NCBI GenBank assembly: GCA_963770535.1
Contig: CAVYPZ010000003.1
Coordinates: 3,100,001-3,164,000, forward strand
Source of the DNA: RYN-230 sp963770535
GTDB lineage: Bacteria; Actinomycetota; Actinomycetes; Streptosporangiales; Streptosporangiaceae
Length of the DNA: 64,000 nucleotides
Direction: 5' to 3'
How positions within the stretch are numbered: the stretch's first letter is position 1; each line of letters begins with the position of its first letter. The notes beneath the pieces are model-generated. The model did not search any database. It had not been told where the DNA came from and saw only the letters and a list, made by a program, of their open reading frames with translations. Made by a program: the position numbers and the translations under genes. This document shows, in pieces, positions 61,676 to 64,000 of this stretch.

Positions 61676-62506
61676 CCGGCGCGGGCGTGGGGCGGGGCGG
61701 CACGGTGAACGGCGCGGGCGTGGAGCGGGACGGCCCGGCCAGCAGCGCCGCGCGGCGGACCGCGGAGGACCGGCAGCCGAAGTACCTGCGGATCCACGCG
61801 GAGCTGCGCGACCGGATCACCAGCGGCCGGTGGCCCGCGGGCAGCTCCCTGCCGCCCCAGCGGGATCTGGCCGGGGAGTTCGGGGTCAGCATCATGACGC
61901 TGCGGCAGGCCCTGCAGCTGCTCACCGACGAGGGGCTGGTCGCCGCCCGGCACGGCAGCGGCACGTACGTGGCGGCCCGGTACGAGTACGACCTGGGCCA
62001 CCTGCGCAGCTTCGCGGAGGACCTGGCCGGGCAGGGAGCCGAGATCAGCACGAGGCTGCTCGCCGCCGCGGTCATCACCCCGCCGGAGCAGGTCGGGGCC
62101 CGGCTCGGCGGCCCCGGCCAGGTGCTGCGGCTGAGGCGGCTGCGGCTGGCCGGCGACCGGCCGCTGATCGTGCAGACGTCCTACCTGCCCCTGCCGCTGG
62201 CCTCCGCCCTCGACCCGGCGGAGCTGGGCCCGGCGCGGCCTGTACACGCTGCTGGCCGGGCACGGGCTCGCGGTCACCCGGGCCACGGAAACGATCAGCC
62301 CGGGTGCCCTGGGGACCCTCGAGGCCGGCTGCCTGGGCCGCCCGGCGGGCAGTCCCGCGCTGCTCAGCCACCGGGTCAGCTTCACCGCGGCCGGGCTGGC
62401 CGTGGTGGACGATCACGCGGTGCTGCCCGGCGACAGCGTGGCCATCACCGCCAGCCGTTCCGCCGGCCACCTGGACGTCCGCTACTCCCTGCGCACCGGC
62501 CCCTGA
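61672..62506 (+). CDS. GntR/HutC-family regulator, one frame break
   Basis: About 277 aa from GTG 61672. An N-terminal 30-residue linker, winged helix with KYLRIHAELRDRITSGRWPAG and FGVSIMTLRQALQLLTDEG, then a UTRA ligand domain. Near 62240 the frame breaks: ELGPAR is continued one frame over by LYTLLAGHGLAVTRATETISP and the domain end VRYSLRTGP at 62506; two missing bases (RSLY expected) would heal it. Probably represses the trpBA operon it ends; ligand unknown. Confidence 0.8.
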
Positions 62507-62528
62507 AGGCCCCGCTGGGCCCAGGCGG

Positions 62529-62987
62529 TCAGCGGTGATGGTGGCGCGGCGGCCGGATGACGGTCACCGGCCCGTGCGCATGATGCACGCAGTAGGTGCT
62601 GACCGAGCCGAGCAGTGCGTCGGCGAACCCGGCGTGCCCGCGGCTGCCCACGACCAGCAGGTCCGCCCCTTCGGACGCCTGGACCAGGACATTCGGCGGG
62701 TAGCCCTCGACCACCCGCGCCTGCACCCAGTCCGGCCATTCCGGCCCGAACACCTCGTTCAGCCCGTCGTGGAGGGTCTTCTCGGCGATCGAGCCGAAGT
62801 CGGCGCTGTCCACCCCGACCGGGGCCCAGCCGAAGAACGCCGGGTACTGCCAGGCGGTGACCGCCTCCAGCGTGGCCCCGTCGTACCGGGCCTGCCGGGC
62901 CGCCCACTGCAGCGCGTGCGCTGACCCGGCCGACCCGTCCACCCCGACCACGATCCGGGGGCGGTGCCCGCTGCCCGTGTCACTCAT
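62529..62987 (-). CDS. Universal stress protein (UspA, ATP-binding type)
   Basis: 152 aa. Starts with RIVVGVDGSAGSAHALQWA and has the ATP loop G-x2-G-x9-G-S/T in VVGSRGHAGFADALLGSVST. C-terminal PPRHHHR. Overlaps arcC as ATGA, so it is co-translated with carbamate kinase, as expected of a hypoxia or energy-stress cluster. Confidence 0.93.
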   Translation of the reverse strand: MSDTGSGHRPRIVVGVDGSAGSAHALQWAARQARYDGATLEAVTAWQYPAFFGWAPVGVDSADFGSIAEKTLHDGLNEVFGPEWPDWVQARVVEGYPPNVLVQASEGADLLVVGSRGHAGFADALLGSVSTYCVHHAHGPVTVIRPPRHHHR

Positions 62988-63967
62988 GGTGCCCCATCCT
63001 TCACTATCGTTCCGGCGCTGCCGTCCAGCAGGGCCCGGGCATCGCCGAGCCGCCCGATCGCAGCCATCCCGCCGGTCGCCGCGGCGAACCGGCAGGCCGC
63101 CTCCACCTTGGGGCCCATCGAGCCGGCCGGGAACGCGCCGGCCTGCAGCCGGCCGCGCAGCTGCGCGGGGGTGGCCCGGCGGATGGGCCGGGCGTCCTGC
63201 GTGCCGTAGCCCTCCTGGACGGCGGCGACGTCGGTCAGCAGCAGCAGGGCGTCGGCGCCGACCTCCTGCGCCAGCAGCGCCGCGGTGAGGTCCTTGTCCA
63301 CGACCGCCTCGACCCCGCGGAACCCGCCCTCCCCGTCGGCCACGACCGGGATGCCTCCCCCGCCGGCGCAGATGACGGTGACGCCGCGGCTGGCCAGCAG
63401 CCTGATCATGTCCAGCTCGATCAGGGCGGCCGGCTCGGGTGAGGGCACGACCCGCCGCCAGGCCTGACCGTCGCGGCGCACCTCCCAGCCGTGCCTGGCG
63501 GCCAGCCGGGACGCGGTGGCCTGGTCATACACCGGGCCGACGAACTTGGCCGGCGCGCCGAACGCCGGGTCATCCGCCTTGACGAGGGTCCGGCAGATGA
63601 GGCAGGCCGCGGGCTTGGCCGCCGGGCCGCCGTGCGCGGCGCCGCGGCCGGCGACGCCCCGCCGCTGGGCGTCGCGGGCCGCGGCCCGCTCCAGGGCCTG
63701 GACCAGCCAGTAGCCGATCATGCCCTGGGTCTGCGCGCCGAGCACGTCGAACGGGTAGGGGTGCGACAGCGACGGATCGCCGGCGCTCTCCACCGCGAGC
63801 ACGCCGACCTGCGGCCCGTTCCCGTGGGTGATGATCATGTCGTGCTCGCGCAGGAGGGGGCTGAGCGCGGCCGCCGCGCGGGCGATGTGCGATTCCTGGA
63901 TGTCGGAGTCGGGCGCCTCGCCACGTTCCAGGAGCGCGTTGCCGCCCAGCGCGGCGACCACCTTCAT
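62984..63967 (-). CDS. arcC: Carbamate kinase
   Basis: Transfers phosphate from carbamoyl phosphate to ADP, last step of the arginine deiminase pathway. 327 aa: KVVAALGGNALL, MIITHGNGPQVG, ICAGGGGIPVV, DKDLTAALLAQEVGAD and GSMGPKVEAA. A short Gly/Ala insertion (GVAGRGAAHGGPAAKP) near residue 105. ATG 63967 overlaps the upstream stop as ATGA. Confidence 0.95.
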   Translation of the reverse strand: MKVVAALGGNALLERGEAPDSDIQESHIARAAAALSPLLREHDMIITHGNGPQVGVLAVESAGDPSLSHPYPFDVLGAQTQGMIGYWLVQALERAAARDAQRRGVAGRGAAHGGPAAKPAACLICRTLVKADDPAFGAPAKFVGPVYDQATASRLAARHGWEVRRDGQAWRRVVPSPEPAALIELDMIRLLASRGVTVICAGGGGIPVVADGEGGFRGVEAVVDKDLTAALLAQEVGADALLLLTDVAAVQEGYGTQDARPIRRATPAQLRGRLQAGAFPAGSMGPKVEAACRFAAATGGMAAIGRLGDARALLDGSAGTIVKDGAP

Positions 63968-64000
63968 GACTGCTTTCCCAGGGTCGCGACCATGACCGCC
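63964..64000 (-). CDS. Ornithine carbamoyltransferase, C-terminal end only
   Basis: Eleven codons read AVMVATLGKQS then TGA overlapping arcC. AVMVATL is the conserved C-terminus of ornithine carbamoyltransferases. With arcC downstream, a catabolic (arcB) copy is likely; the rest lies outside the window. Confidence 0.7.
   Translation of the reverse strand, partial: AVMVATLGKQS

Noticed and set aside
60832..62538. TrpA-GntR fusion protein (568 codons open)
   Set aside because: The normal TrpA C-terminus and stop exist one frame over and overlap a GTG start for the regulator; a single extra base explains the fusion.

Overview
The window is very GC-rich DNA with GTG and TTG starts, dense ATGA/GTGA gene overlaps, a mannosyltransferase-acyltransferase-phosphatidylinositol-phosphate-synthase cluster (PimA, PatA, PgsA1), an Eis-type acetyltransferase, an MhuD-type haem oxygenase and a non-discriminating AspRS. 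This points to a high-GC actinomycete. The gene order (mltG-ruvX-alaS-rarA-aspS ... rel-apt-secF-secD-yajC-ruvB-ruvA-ruvC-yebC-pdxT-pdxS-pimA-patA-pgsA-EF-G2-HIT-thrS) is the conserved core order of Streptomyces and related orders; I cannot name the genus.

Layout. 1-2.5 kb: end of an arginine operon (argC-argJ, minus strand) with an AT-rich candidate ArgR operator and a perfect leader hairpin. 2.6-7.3 kb: a lineage-specific island holding a small lipoprotein and two paralogous six-TM diguanylate cyclases (minus strand). Each cyclase has, a few hundred bases upstream and on the opposite strand, a tandem array of Shine-Dalgarno-led mini-ORFs: four copies of MTAGTQWG (70-bp period) beside the first, three copies of MTHGWG (66-bp period) beside the second. 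I recognise no described system with this layout and consider it the most interesting content here. 7.3-7.85 kb: a decayed MFS transporter. 7.9-15.5 kb: pheS-pheT, a PAS histidine kinase, a SpoU-type RNA methyltransferase and infC-rpmI-rplT with an AUC-type infC start and a leader attenuator. 15.9-17.3 kb: an ECF sigma factor fused to its own zinc anti-sigma domain and a membrane segment. 17.4-31.3 kb: mltG, ruvX, alaS, rarA, aspS, a metallo-hydrolase, a membrane-anchored cyclophilin, a DUF349 protein and a DedA protein. 31.4-49.6 kb: stringent response (rel), purine salvage (apt), Sec accessory proteins, the SOS-boxed ruvC-ruvA-ruvB operon, Eis-like, YebC, PLP synthase (pdxS/pdxT, split by a ClpC N-domain-only gene) and the PIM lipid operon. 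49.7-59.3 kb: EF-G-like GTPase, HIT protein, thrS, an L,D-transpeptidase, CorA, MhuD-like and an APC permease. 59.6-62.5 kb: a trpB-trpA-gntR unit divergent from the permease. 62.5-64 kb: UspA, carbamate kinase and the last codons of ornithine carbamoyltransferase (arginine-deiminase-type cluster).

Data caution. Several genes that must be intact in a living cell (alaS with three apparent breaks; ruvA, ruvC, trpA, the gntR and the mltG N-terminus) show one- or two-base frame breaks, several of them in G/C runs. This looks like consensus sequencing error rather than biology, so frame-dependent claims should be read with that in mind. The mini-ORF arrays are less exposed, because the same short frame with its own SD and stop recurs seven times.
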